Part shown: positions 34,415 to 42,799 of the stretch, piece after piece
Numbering within the stretch: position 1 is the stretch's first letter
How the letters are laid out: each line of letters opens with the position of its first letter
Assembly (NCBI GenBank): GCA_015152515.1
Contig: SUTV01000009.1
Location: forward strand, 1-44,981
Reading direction: 5' to 3'
Length of the DNA: 44,981 bases
Origin: Cyanobacteria bacterium SIG29
GTDB lineage: Bacteria > Cyanobacteriota > Vampirovibrionia > Gastranaerophilales > Gastranaerophilaceae
Made by a program: the position numbers and the translations under genes
Notes under the pieces: model-generated
What the model was told of the DNA's origin: nothing
Databases searched by the model: none
The model's input: only the letters and a program-made list of their open reading frames with translations

Positions 34415-35182
34415 TTAGTTTGGTTTTTTTAATTGCATTATAATTAATATTGTATTTAAAATTGTTGTTCCAAATGCTAGAACTTGTGCTGGGAATTGTT
34501 TTATTTTTTCTGTTTCTTCGTTTCTTTTTTTATTTATAAAATCACTTGTTTCTTCATCATAGCTTATTGAACGTATCTTTCCATTAGTAACTCCAAGAGA
34601 AATGCACTCGCATCCTGTTGTAAAAGCTAAAATATCTTTCACATCTTGATCTTTTGGTACTTCTGTATTTGGTAATTTTAGTGAAATATCTTTATCACCA
34701 ATTTTACCTGTAATATTTATTTCTTTTATTCTTTCTTCATTTCGTTTTACTTCAATATATCTTTTGAGTTTTGATGGTGAATCTGATTTTATTACTTCTA
34801 TGTTTAAATTTATACTTTTACCATTATATTCACCTTCGTATTTTGATGTATATGATGATACTGTTTTGCCAGTTGATAAACTATGTCCAATAATTGAAGA
34901 TAATAAAAATTTTTTATTTCCTATTGTACCTTCATAATGTGTCATTTCATTATCGTATGTTCTTTTAAAGATTGATTCTTGTCCGTTTAATTCGCCAGCA
35001 AATACGCCTGTACATCCATTTGATTTTTCTTGCACAAAACTATATTTTGAAAATAATTCGTTGAAAGATACTGTGTCTTTTGCTTCATTATTTATATAAT
35101 TAGTATTGTTTCCGTGATGTACTTGATAATCATTTTGAATTGGAAAATTATTTCCATTAGAATATGATGTAATTAAATTCAT
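34415..35182 (-). CDS. Unknown protein with beta-strand repeats and C-terminal hydrophobic helix
   Basis: A 255-residue protein I do not recognise. The N-terminal ~40 residues are Asn-rich and disordered, ending near TVSFNELFS. Residues ~55-185 contain short repeats of the form G-x-[LYI]-[NG]-[GND]-[KQ] followed by alternating hydrophobic residues (GELNGQESIF, GTIGNKKFLL, GEYNGKSINL, GKIGDKDISL), predicting beta hairpins. A Lys/Glu-rich helix and a hydrophobic segment (AQVLAFGTTILNTILIIMQL) end the protein, so it may be tail-anchored. The ribosome site GAGGT precedes the ATG. It shares the Asn-rich leader style of other genes in this region. Confidence 0.75.
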   Translation of the reverse strand: MNLITSYSNGNNFPIQNDYQVHHGNNTNYINNEAKDTVSFNELFSKYSFVQEKSNGCTGVFAGELNGQESIFKRTYDNEMTHYEGTIGNKKFLLSSIIGHSLSTGKTVSSYTSKYEGEYNGKSINLNIEVIKSDSPSKLKRYIEVKRNEERIKEINITGKIGDKDISLKLPNTEVPKDQDVKDILAFTTGCECISLGVTNGKIRSISYDEETSDFINKKRNEETEKIKQFPAQVLAFGTTILNTILIIMQLKKPN

Positions 35183-35247
35183 TTTAACCTCAAACCTAGT
35201 TATATAATATATAACGTTTTTCTTAAGATTAAATTGCTTTTAATTAT

Positions 35248-36450
35248 TTATTTTAATAAACCACGCTCATTTAGACCATCAAGAATTCTAAATCTTACTA
35301 AATTTCTATAATCGCGCATTGCTGGTGTGTATGAAGTGTAATATTTTTCTTTGCCGTCAAATTTTTCTGCTAGTTTTTTTATTTGTGAAGTATTAACCAT
35401 ACCTGTTCTAAATCTGTCTGGATTATAAACTGTCCAAGCATCATGTGGCCAATATGTTGAACGGCATTCATTTGTATTTTGGTTTAAAAGCATATCTGAA
35501 AACATTCCATACTCTAAATTATGGAAGATTTGTTTTATGTTGTTTTCGTACGGTTTTAAAATATCAGGTATTGGTGCTCTTGGCATTGATATTTCTTCAG
35601 CGTATGGATTTAATTCTTCCATATAATCCATTGAACCTATTCCAACTATTTTAATTGATTTTGAAAATTCTTCTAATACGCCTTGTTCTTCAGCAAATCT
35701 ACCCATTAAATCAAGGAATGAGCAAACTCCTTTTCCTGTGCAAATGTAGTCTGTAATTATAGTTTCTTTTCCGGTTTCTTGCATATTTTTTACTATGCTT
35801 TCAGGATCAAGACGTTTATGTAGTAAATATTTTTTAAATGCTGCTTCTTCTTCTAAAGTTGGCGCCATATCATTAAGTCTTTTTAAACCAGTTCTAGGAT
35901 TTTTTTGGAACCAATATTTTGAAAATGGTACAAATTTATATGGAGGTAACCCATCTTTCATTTCAACTGCACAGTCCAAAAACCATTTAGGACTTCTTCC
36001 TAAACATAATATTTGATGGTCTTTATATCTTAAATACATTTTAGAAGCTTGAATGAATTTTTCTAATGTATATTCGTTATTTAAAGGTAAACAAACATTT
36101 TTTCTGTCGAACATTTCAGAGCGATTAATTCTGCTATCTGAATAGAAATTTTGAAATATTTTTCTGTATCTTGCTTTTCTTGTGTCAGACATTTTTTTAT
36201 AAATATCTGCATCAACATCATCAATCAAGCAAGTATCTTGTTTAGAACCACCTATTACTATATTTTGTACAAAATTTGGTTCTATTCTGTGTGAAAGTCC
36301 TGAAAAATGAATTATGTTGTTATATTTAAAATTTGTTGGAATTTGCGAATATGTTTGATTATTGCTTTGATTTGTATATTTATTTTGGCAATTTTGCGCT
36401 TGGTATTTGTTATTTATTGAAATATTTTCTTGAATTTTACTTATTCGCAT
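35248..36450 (-). CDS. Unknown leader-bearing protein with phosphoribosyltransferase-like motif
   Basis: A 400-residue protein. Residues 1-48 are Asn/Gln-rich and disordered, ending in HFSG (48-51). The following domain has ILCLGRSPKW (147-156), and ETIITDYICTGKG (229-241), which fits the hydrophobic-strand, D, x2-3, TG pattern of the PRPP-binding loop of phosphoribosyltransferases. An alpha/beta fold is consistent with VGIGSM (~270) downstream. The catalytic chemistry is unproven; the second acidic residue usual in this loop is not present. AGGAG lies before the ATG. Divergent from the C_GCAxxG gene. Likely an accessory effector or unusual nucleotide enzyme; I cannot choose. Confidence 0.7.
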   Translation of the reverse strand: MRISKIQENISINNKYQAQNCQNKYTNQSNNQTYSQIPTNFKYNNIIHFSGLSHRIEPNFVQNIVIGGSKQDTCLIDDVDADIYKKMSDTRKARYRKIFQNFYSDSRINRSEMFDRKNVCLPLNNEYTLEKFIQASKMYLRYKDHQILCLGRSPKWFLDCAVEMKDGLPPYKFVPFSKYWFQKNPRTGLKRLNDMAPTLEEEAAFKKYLLHKRLDPESIVKNMQETGKETIITDYICTGKGVCSFLDLMGRFAEEQGVLEEFSKSIKIVGIGSMDYMEELNPYAEEISMPRAPIPDILKPYENNIKQIFHNLEYGMFSDMLLNQNTNECRSTYWPHDAWTVYNPDRFRTGMVNTSQIKKLAEKFDGKEKYYTSYTPAMRDYRNLVRFRILDGLNERGLLK

Positions 36451-36569
36451 AACAACTCCTAATTCATTGATTATATAAATTCTAAATAAAAAAAATTGCT
36501 AAATTTTTAATTGATTTCTTTGATTTTTAACATTTTTCAATTTATTAGTTTTGTTTATTTATTAATTTT

Positions 36570-36598
36570 TTGAATAAAATATTAATTTGAATTAAAAT
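36570..36598 (+). promoter_or_regulatory. Candidate promoter, possibly giving a leaderless mRNA
   Basis: TTGAAT (36570-36575) and TAAAAT (36593-36598) are 17 bases apart. The ATG at 36606 is only seven bases beyond the -10 box and has no ribosome site, so transcription may begin at or next to the start codon. Confidence 0.4.
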
Positions 36599-36605
36599 AT
36601 CATTT

Positions 36606-37052
36606 ATGAAAGATTATTCTAAAATAGCTGTTGATAATTTTAAGAAGGGCTATAATTGTGCCCAGTCTGTTTTTTTAACCTATGCAGATGAATTTGGTTT
36701 TGATGAAGAAACTGCTTTGAAAATTTCATCTTCTTTTGGTGGTGGTATGGGTAGGTTACGAGAAGTTTGTGGTGCTGTTACTGCTATGTTTTCTATTGCT
36801 GGATTAAAACAAGGATATATTAACCCAAATGATGATGAAGCAAAAGCAAAACACTATGAATTTATACAATTTTTAGCTCAAAAATTTAAAGAAGAACATT
36901 CAACGATTATTTGTAGAGAACTTTTAGATTTAGATTCCGGAGCTGATTCTCCTATACCATTAAAAAGAACTGATGAATATTACGCTAGTAGACCTTGTGA
37001 AAAATTTATTTATACTGCTTCAAAAATAATTGAAACAGAAATTTTAAAATAA
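36606..37052 (+). CDS. C_GCAxxG_C_C family putative redox protein
   Basis: A 148-residue protein with the family's cysteine pattern: C18 in GYNCAQSV, FGGGMGR (44-50) and C55 in EVCGAVTA, then C103 (IICRELL) and C131 (RPCEKF). The family is annotated by this pattern and is thought to be redox-related, often near metal or electron transfer genes; no reaction is established that I can name with certainty. The start has no ribosome site but an ATG at 36606 fits the family start (KDYSKIAVDNF). It lies alone between a divergent gene and the alanine symporter. Confidence 0.88.
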   Translation: MKDYSKIAVDNFKKGYNCAQSVFLTYADEFGFDEETALKISSSFGGGMGRLREVCGAVTAMFSIAGLKQGYINPNDDEAKAKHYEFIQFLAQKFKEEHSTIICRELLDLDSGADSPIPLKRTDEYYASRPCEKFIYTASKIIETEILK

Positions 37053-37109
37053 TTTTAGTTTTATTGATTATTTATTTTCATAATGTTAATATTTTTATTA
37101 TTGATTTTA

Positions 37110-37138
37110 TTGGCTTATAACCATATTCGGCTTATAAA
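37110..37138 (+). promoter_or_regulatory. Candidate symporter promoter with 9-bp direct repeat
   Basis: TTGGCT (37110-37115) and TATAAA (37133-37138) are 17 bases apart. GGCTTATAA occurs twice (37112-37120 and 37129-37137), 17 bases start to start, overlapping both boxes; the repeat could be an operator or chance. Confidence 0.4.
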
Positions 37139-37168
37139 TTGCCTATTTAATAGACAAGGAATTAATTA

Positions 37169-38569
37169 ATGTTAGAATCACTTGAAAATGTTATATACCC
37201 AATTGTTTGTAAGTTTAATGAGTGTATTTCAAATTATGTTCTTGTCTTTATGTTGCTTGCAGTTGGTTCTTGGTACACAATTAAAACCAAATTTGTTCAA
37301 GTTAGATATTTTTCTGAAGGTTTTAAATATTTAATTGGAAATATTGATTTATTTGGCAAAACTCAAAGTGGTAGTATGACATCATTCCAAGCTCTAGCAA
37401 CTTCTATTGCTTCACAAGTTGGTACAGCTACAATTATTGGTTCATCTGCAGCTATCTTAATTGGTGGTCCAGGCTCTATTTTTTGGATGTGGGCTTTAGC
37501 TTTTTTAGGTATGGCGACTATATATGCAGAGGCTACTTTATCTATCCAAACTAGAAAAATTGATGAAGATGGAAATATAAAAGGTGGTCCTGTTTATTAT
37601 ATTGTTGAAGCATTTAAAGGGCGTCTTGGTAAGTTTATGGCTGGATTTTTTGCAGTTTCTATAATACTTGCACTTGGCTTTATGGGATGTATGGTTCAAG
37701 CTAATGCTATTTCTTTTTCAATTCAAGAAGCGTTTGGTATTCCAACTTGGATTATTGGTGTTTTTCTAGTTATAACCTGTTCGCTAATTTTTATTGGTGA
37801 TATTAAAAGATTAGCTTCTGTTACAGAAAAACTTGTTCCTATTATGGCTATATTGTTTATTTTAGGTTGTTTGGTTGTATTAGCTATTAGAATAAAATAT
37901 ATCCCTGAAACTTTTTATATGATTTTTAAATATGCTTTTCAACCTGAAGCAATACTTGGTGGTGGTTTTTGGGTAGCATTTAAAACAGCAATTAGCCAAG
38001 GTGCTAAACGAGGTTTATTTGCTAATGAGGCTGGTTTGGGTTCAACTCCACATGCACACGCCCTAGCTAATGTTAAAACACCTCATGAACAAGGTGTAAT
38101 AGCTATGATGGGTGTGTTTTTAGATACTTTTGTTATTATTACTTTAAATGCTTTAGTTATTATTTCAACTCTTTATACCGTTGATGGTCCATTACATAAT
38201 GGTTATTTTAATGAGGCAGTTACCTTGTTGAATGAAAATAATTTGGTTCAAAATGCTATTTCTAGTGTGTTTGGCTCATCTTTTTCTGGTATGTTTGTTG
38301 CTTTATGTCTATTTTTCTTTGGTTTCTCTACAATTTTAGGATGGAATTTATTTGGGAAAATAAATGTTATTTATTTGTTTGATAAATGTAAACCAAAATT
38401 ATTTGTAATTATTTATACTGTTTTAGCACTTTGTTTTATTATGCTTGGTACTTTGGTGTCTAGTAAACTTGTTTGGGGTTTATCTGATATGTTTAATAAT
38501 TTAATGGTTATTCCAAATGTACTTGCTTTATTTGCATTGACAAATTTAGTATTAAAAATAAAAAAATAA
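37169..38569 (+). CDS. Sodium:alanine symporter family protein (AGCS)
   Basis: A 466-residue inner-membrane transporter with about 11 helices. Family motifs are clear: FQALATSIASQVGTATIIG (the AGCS N-terminal helix region), IGGPGSIFWMWALAFLGMATIYAEATLS, GGPVYYI, and ISQGAKRGLFANEAGLGSTPHAHA. It takes up alanine or glycine with sodium or protons. A candidate promoter lies at 37110-37138 and AAGGAA precedes the ATG. No neighbour suggests a special role; normal family length. Confidence 0.95.
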   Translation: MLESLENVIYPIVCKFNECISNYVLVFMLLAVGSWYTIKTKFVQVRYFSEGFKYLIGNIDLFGKTQSGSMTSFQALATSIASQVGTATIIGSSAAILIGGPGSIFWMWALAFLGMATIYAEATLSIQTRKIDEDGNIKGGPVYYIVEAFKGRLGKFMAGFFAVSIILALGFMGCMVQANAISFSIQEAFGIPTWIIGVFLVITCSLIFIGDIKRLASVTEKLVPIMAILFILGCLVVLAIRIKYIPETFYMIFKYAFQPEAILGGGFWVAFKTAISQGAKRGLFANEAGLGSTPHAHALANVKTPHEQGVIAMMGVFLDTFVIITLNALVIISTLYTVDGPLHNGYFNEAVTLLNENNLVQNAISSVFGSSFSGMFVALCLFFFGFSTILGWNLFGKINVIYLFDKCKPKLFVIIYTVLALCFIMLGTLVSSKLVWGLSDMFNNLMVIPNVLALFALTNLVLKIKK

Positions 38570-38693
38570 TTTGGTTGTAAATTATTATTTGTGTGTATTT
38601 CCCAAATTTAATATTAATTAATAAAATTTTCTTATTAGGAAATTTATTAGCTTTTTTTATCTTTATTTAATTATGTACTAATTATTAAATATT

Positions 38694-39500
38694 ATGATTG
38701 TTAATCCTAAATCTATAAGTATATTAAAATCAAAAATTGATGATGTTTTTCATATTGCCGCACCAAAAACTTCTGGTGTTGGTATTGATGATTTATTTAT
38801 TAGTGCAAAGCCAATTTTAAAGGCTGTACCAGAAGATGATGTTTTTAAAAAATCTTTAGAAAAAATTAGTAGTAGTCCTATACCTATCGCAAATCTTGAT
38901 GAGTATCGTTCTTGTACTAGTAATGCATTAGAAAATCATAAAAAAAGATTGGCAAAATATTCTCAAAATATAACAAGAACTGCGCCAAGAAGTGTTACCA
39001 AAGACGAATTTAATGCTATGAAGTTAATTCAGTATGAAATGGATGCTTATACTGAGGTTCAAAAAAAATTGAGAAATGGTGGAACATTAACAAAGGCTGA
39101 AGAACAATTCTGTAAAAATGTCTTAAAAGGTATGCGAAAAACTGATAAAGATATTACATTATGGCGTAGTATTTTGCCTTATGCTGGTTTTGATGATGCT
39201 GTTAATAGTGGCAAACTTAATATGCTTGGTTTTACCTCGACTTGTCGAGATTATAATGATTTTTTTGATTTTTGGGGTGGACCTAAATTGATATCGGTTA
39301 ATAAAAAACCACATGTTCAACAACCATATTTTCTTAAAATTAATGTTCCAAAAGGTACTTCAATTTTAGATTGTAATGCAACATATAAAGGAAAAGTTAC
39401 AAGAATGACTGATGAAGTTATTCTTTTACCTTCTCAATGCGATGTTATCAATGTAGATAATAGTTTGAATGTAATTGAGCTTTTGTTAAATCAGTCTTAA
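38694..39500 (+). CDS. Mono-ADP-ribosyltransferase (R-S-E class), toxin-like
   Basis: A 268-residue protein. The C-terminal ~120 residues match the ADP-ribosyltransferase fold of bacterial exotoxins: R158 in TLWRSIL (beta-1), TST at 181-183 in GFTSTC (beta-2), and E241 in TDEVILLPS (beta-5). In the ExE motif the first Glu (position 239) is Thr, so acceptor specificity is likely different from Arg-directed enzymes. The N-terminal half is helical without signal peptide and could be a targeting or inhibitory part. There is no ribosome site before ATG 38694. Family knowledge: such enzymes modify host or competitor proteins. No adjacent immunity gene is obvious. Confidence 0.8.
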   Translation: MIVNPKSISILKSKIDDVFHIAAPKTSGVGIDDLFISAKPILKAVPEDDVFKKSLEKISSSPIPIANLDEYRSCTSNALENHKKRLAKYSQNITRTAPRSVTKDEFNAMKLIQYEMDAYTEVQKKLRNGGTLTKAEEQFCKNVLKGMRKTDKDITLWRSILPYAGFDDAVNSGKLNMLGFTSTCRDYNDFFDFWGGPKLISVNKKPHVQQPYFLKINVPKGTSILDCNATYKGKVTRMTDEVILLPSQCDVINVDNSLNVIELLLNQS

Positions 39501-39528
39501 TCCTTCAAATTAAAAATAAAGGTGTTCA

Positions 39529-41691
39529 GTGAAAAATTATAATATAAATAATAAATCTAATATTTATCAAAATAATGAGTTTGGGCAATCATCTACCCCA
39601 AATTTAAGGAAGCCTTCATATATAGGTTTAAATAAAGATATTGTTAGTTTATCTACTTCAAATTCTAAAAAATCTAAGGTTTCTTTCTCTGGCATTTTTT
39701 CAAATATTTTTTCATCTTCAAAAGTAAAAGAATCTGATTCTTCTTCTAAATATAGTGTTAGAGATGTCGAAAAAATATTAAAAGGTTATTTGCGAAATGA
39801 ATCATGTTCTATTGCAAAATATAGTGAGTTATTTAATAATCTTGATAAATTAGATTTTGAAAATATTGATGAGCATTTAAAAAATTTAAAAATTTTCTTA
39901 ACTACAAATACAAATCATGCATCAGATACTGTTAAAAATGGATATTTTTATTCAAAAGAAGGTGCGCAAGCTTTTTCAATTTTAGCTTCTAGATATAGTT
40001 CAGAAGCGCCTTTTGGAAAAGTTTCTCCTCTATCTATAAATTTAGGAAATTATGATTATAAAACTATTCTTACTGCAGAAAAAAGAGGTTTACTCGATAA
40101 TTTAGATAATACTAATAGGGTTAAAAGACTAACATCATTGTCAGATAAAGAATTTGCTGATTTTCAAAAAAGAGTTGATGATATTTGGCTAAATAATGGG
40201 CTTGATTATCAAGCTTGTGTTGATGAGTTAAAAAATAAGTTAGTTTCATCAGTCCCTTCAAATGGTTTTTCTGTTTTAATTGATGATTTCTTTAATAATT
40301 GTATTCACAAAGATACCGTAACTGCTCAGTTAGAAATGCTAGATTTACTTAATGAATTACCAATAAAATTAACTATAGATACATATTATTCAGCACTTAA
40401 AAACGTAAATATTGATAATATTCATATCTTTAAAAATGTTTTATCAGAAATATCTCAACGAAAAGATTTAACTAGTTATTTGTTATATAAAACTTTTAGT
40501 ATTTCTAATGAAAATACAAATGAAGCTTTAGGCGAGTTTGTAAAAATTTCTGATGTTCCATTATCAAAAATTATTGAAATTTGTTCTAAAAATAAAGATT
40601 TTGTTAATGGTCTTGTACCTAAAGAAGTTATTTTAGAAAAAATAAATAATGACTCATTTGTTAAAACAATTAGAGCTATAAATTCTTCTCAAATTGATTT
40701 ATCATCTAATTGTAATCCAACCAAATTAAATCCGTTAAATATTAAACCTTCAGCATTAGCTTTAGTTCATATGACAGATTATTTCCCTTCTAATGGTAAA
40801 ATTTTATCTACAAGAGATAAAATTGGTGGTTCAAGAAATAGTGTTCATTTTACTTTGAATCATCCTGTTGAAGAACATCGTTTTGGAGCTTGGGATGATA
40901 AGAAAAATGCTATTATTATCCCTTATCAAAGTACAAAAGAGGAAAATCCTTCAGGTCTTTTTATAGAAGGAATGCCAAATGATATTTATACAAATGGTTC
41001 TGTAAAAATTCCTAAAGGTTCTATCATTGTTAAACACAATACTAACTTGGAAGAAGGTTCAGCAAAAATTTATGATAGCTCTGATATTGAAGGTGTTAAA
41101 GTAATTGAAACATCTGAATTTCCTCATTCTGTTGTTCCTTGTGTCTTAGAAAAAATGGGTTTTACTAATTTAAATGCTAGTGCTCCATTAGGTCAATTTG
41201 ATTATCTAAAAAATAACGGAAATGATGTAGATTCTTGTTATGATTATTTTATGGCTTGGAAGAAATTCTGCAATCAAGAAGGTTTAAGACCTGCAGTTCA
41301 TACATCTTCAGTAAATGGTATTGCTGAAAATTTAGTTGAAAATGTAAGCAAATTATGTTCTAACAAAAATAATTGGAAACATGACTCTTATAATTTTAAA
41401 AACATTATTTTAAAAGATATTAAAATACTTAAAAAATGGCAAAATAAGGGTTATTTTGTTAGTTTTGATTTAGATAAATTCTACGAAATAGTTTCAAATA
41501 GTAAAACCCCTCTAGCTGCTGTTTCAAAAATGCAAAATGAACTTGGTTTCCATCCTACAACAAAATTGACATATTTTTCACTATGTTCTGTTGATACACC
41601 TGTAGAGATGTATGATAAATATTTAACTTCTTTAGAAGATGATAATTTAACAAGAAAAGTAATTGAAGAAGAAAGTTCTTATCCATATTAG
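39529..41691 (+). CDS. Large leader-bearing protein, possible second ADP-ribosyltransferase-like domain
   Basis: A 720-residue protein I do not recognise. Residues 1-75 are Asn/Ser-rich and disordered and contain VSFSG (51-55). Residues ~80-400 are helical with repeated Leu/Asn patterns. A distinct domain begins near 405: ALVHMTDYF (H414), then GGSRNSVHFTLNHPV (H440) and AIIIPYQ. H in a first strand and a following VHFTLN strand recall the H-x-T ... [YH]-F layout of ADP-ribosyl/RNA-phosphotransferase folds; this is only a suggestion. GTG start at 39529, with AAAGG upstream. It follows the ART gene by 28 bases in the same direction, so co-transcription is likely. Confidence 0.7.
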   Translation: MKNYNINNKSNIYQNNEFGQSSTPNLRKPSYIGLNKDIVSLSTSNSKKSKVSFSGIFSNIFSSSKVKESDSSSKYSVRDVEKILKGYLRNESCSIAKYSELFNNLDKLDFENIDEHLKNLKIFLTTNTNHASDTVKNGYFYSKEGAQAFSILASRYSSEAPFGKVSPLSINLGNYDYKTILTAEKRGLLDNLDNTNRVKRLTSLSDKEFADFQKRVDDIWLNNGLDYQACVDELKNKLVSSVPSNGFSVLIDDFFNNCIHKDTVTAQLEMLDLLNELPIKLTIDTYYSALKNVNIDNIHIFKNVLSEISQRKDLTSYLLYKTFSISNENTNEALGEFVKISDVPLSKIIEICSKNKDFVNGLVPKEVILEKINNDSFVKTIRAINSSQIDLSSNCNPTKLNPLNIKPSALALVHMTDYFPSNGKILSTRDKIGGSRNSVHFTLNHPVEEHRFGAWDDKKNAIIIPYQSTKEENPSGLFIEGMPNDIYTNGSVKIPKGSIIVKHNTNLEEGSAKIYDSSDIEGVKVIETSEFPHSVVPCVLEKMGFTNLNASAPLGQFDYLKNNGNDVDSCYDYFMAWKKFCNQEGLRPAVHTSSVNGIAENLVENVSKLCSNKNNWKHDSYNFKNIILKDIKILKKWQNKGYFVSFDLDKFYEIVSNSKTPLAAVSKMQNELGFHPTTKLTYFSLCSVDTPVEMYDKYLTSLEDDNLTRKVIEEESSYPY

Positions 41692-41758
41692 GCAGATTAT
41701 ATTGCACGCATTAATTCAATTTGTTATCATGATTATAGAAGATAGTTAAAGTGATTTT

Positions 41759-42799
41759 ATGAGTTCCCCAAAATTAAAGAAAATTACAGAAGAAGAGTAT
41801 TTGAAATATTATTTTGATATACCTCATGAAGGCTCTACTTCGGCTGGGAAACCTTTGCGAAAATTAAAAAATGTTATTTGTCCTTATCGTGGAATAAAAA
41901 TTATTCCTTGTGAGCAAATTGCTATATTTGAAAAAAAATTACTTAAGGTCAAAACAGCTTTTGAAGCAATTGAGCTATTGAGTTTCTATCACGAAAATAT
42001 GTTACCTACAGAAAAAATGCTTTTTGCAATTTTTTCTGATTTTGTTAAATTAAATCCTGACGATAATTTGCAAAATTGCTTAAAAATGATTAGAGAAAGT
42101 GCTTTAACTCGTTTAAAATTAGAACAAATGGAAGTTCTTGATGATGTTGATATCTTAACAAGAAAACTTTGTTCAAAAACAGCTCTAGAGGTTCGTGCTC
42201 AAACGGTAAAATGTCGTCAATTAATTATTTCTAATACTCAAAGAGGCTTTTTTAAACGAAAAAATTTCTTGGCTTCTTTAGAAAATATTGTTCCGTTAGA
42301 AAATGAACGCGAAACTTTAAATGATATCAAAAATAAAGCTTTGTTTTTACCAACTTCTGAAAGTAGTAAAAATGCTTTTATTGTTAAGTATTCAAAGCGT
42401 TCTCAAATTGAAATTGCTCGCAGGCTATTCATTGCTTCTAGTGGTACGATAGAACATGTTGTGCCAGCATCTATGGGTGGTGCTAATACTATAAGCAATT
42501 TTCTATTAACTTGTGCTGGTGGTAATCGTTATAGAGAAAATATGCCACTTCCTGAGTATATTAAAAGACATCCAAAAATACCTGAATATGCTCAAGATTA
42601 TATTGATTGTATTATTGATGCTATACACAATAGACAGCTTCAGGGTAATGAAACTTATCCATATAAAATTAAAAAAAGATTGTTCGAAGAGTCTTTAGGT
42701 CGAATTAACATAAGTTTGGCTGAATATACTTATTCTGAAGAAGATGCAATTTGTGCTGTTAAAGAGTATGAGCAACGATATTTAAAATATAAAAAATAG
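41759..42799 (+). CDS. HNH endonuclease-domain protein
   Basis: A 346-residue protein with a C-terminal HNH domain: E232-H233 (TIEHVVPASMGG), N243 and N247 (GANTISNF), then C252 and N256 (TCAGGNRYREN). This matches the EH/DH-xxP-xxxGG-x-N-x3-N-x8-N pattern. The CxxC zinc pairs usual in many HNH proteins are incomplete: CPYR at 41-44 occurs N-terminally, and C252 is unpaired. Residues ~50-220 are helical and may recognise DNA or act as a targeting part. No methylase or restriction partner is nearby, so a toxin or effector nuclease, or a mobile-element remnant, is possible. Its stop abuts the stop of the convergent metalloprotease gene. Confidence 0.8.
   Translation: MSSPKLKKITEEEYLKYYFDIPHEGSTSAGKPLRKLKNVICPYRGIKIIPCEQIAIFEKKLLKVKTAFEAIELLSFYHENMLPTEKMLFAIFSDFVKLNPDDNLQNCLKMIRESALTRLKLEQMEVLDDVDILTRKLCSKTALEVRAQTVKCRQLIISNTQRGFFKRKNFLASLENIVPLENERETLNDIKNKALFLPTSESSKNAFIVKYSKRSQIEIARRLFIASSGTIEHVVPASMGGANTISNFLLTCAGGNRYRENMPLPEYIKRHPKIPEYAQDYIDCIIDAIHNRQLQGNETYPYKIKKRLFEESLGRINISLAEYTYSEEDAICAVKEYEQRYLKYKK

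Noticed and set aside
38570-38693. Terminator after the symporter
   Set aside because: AATAATTT/AAATTATT can pair but has no GC and no following T run.
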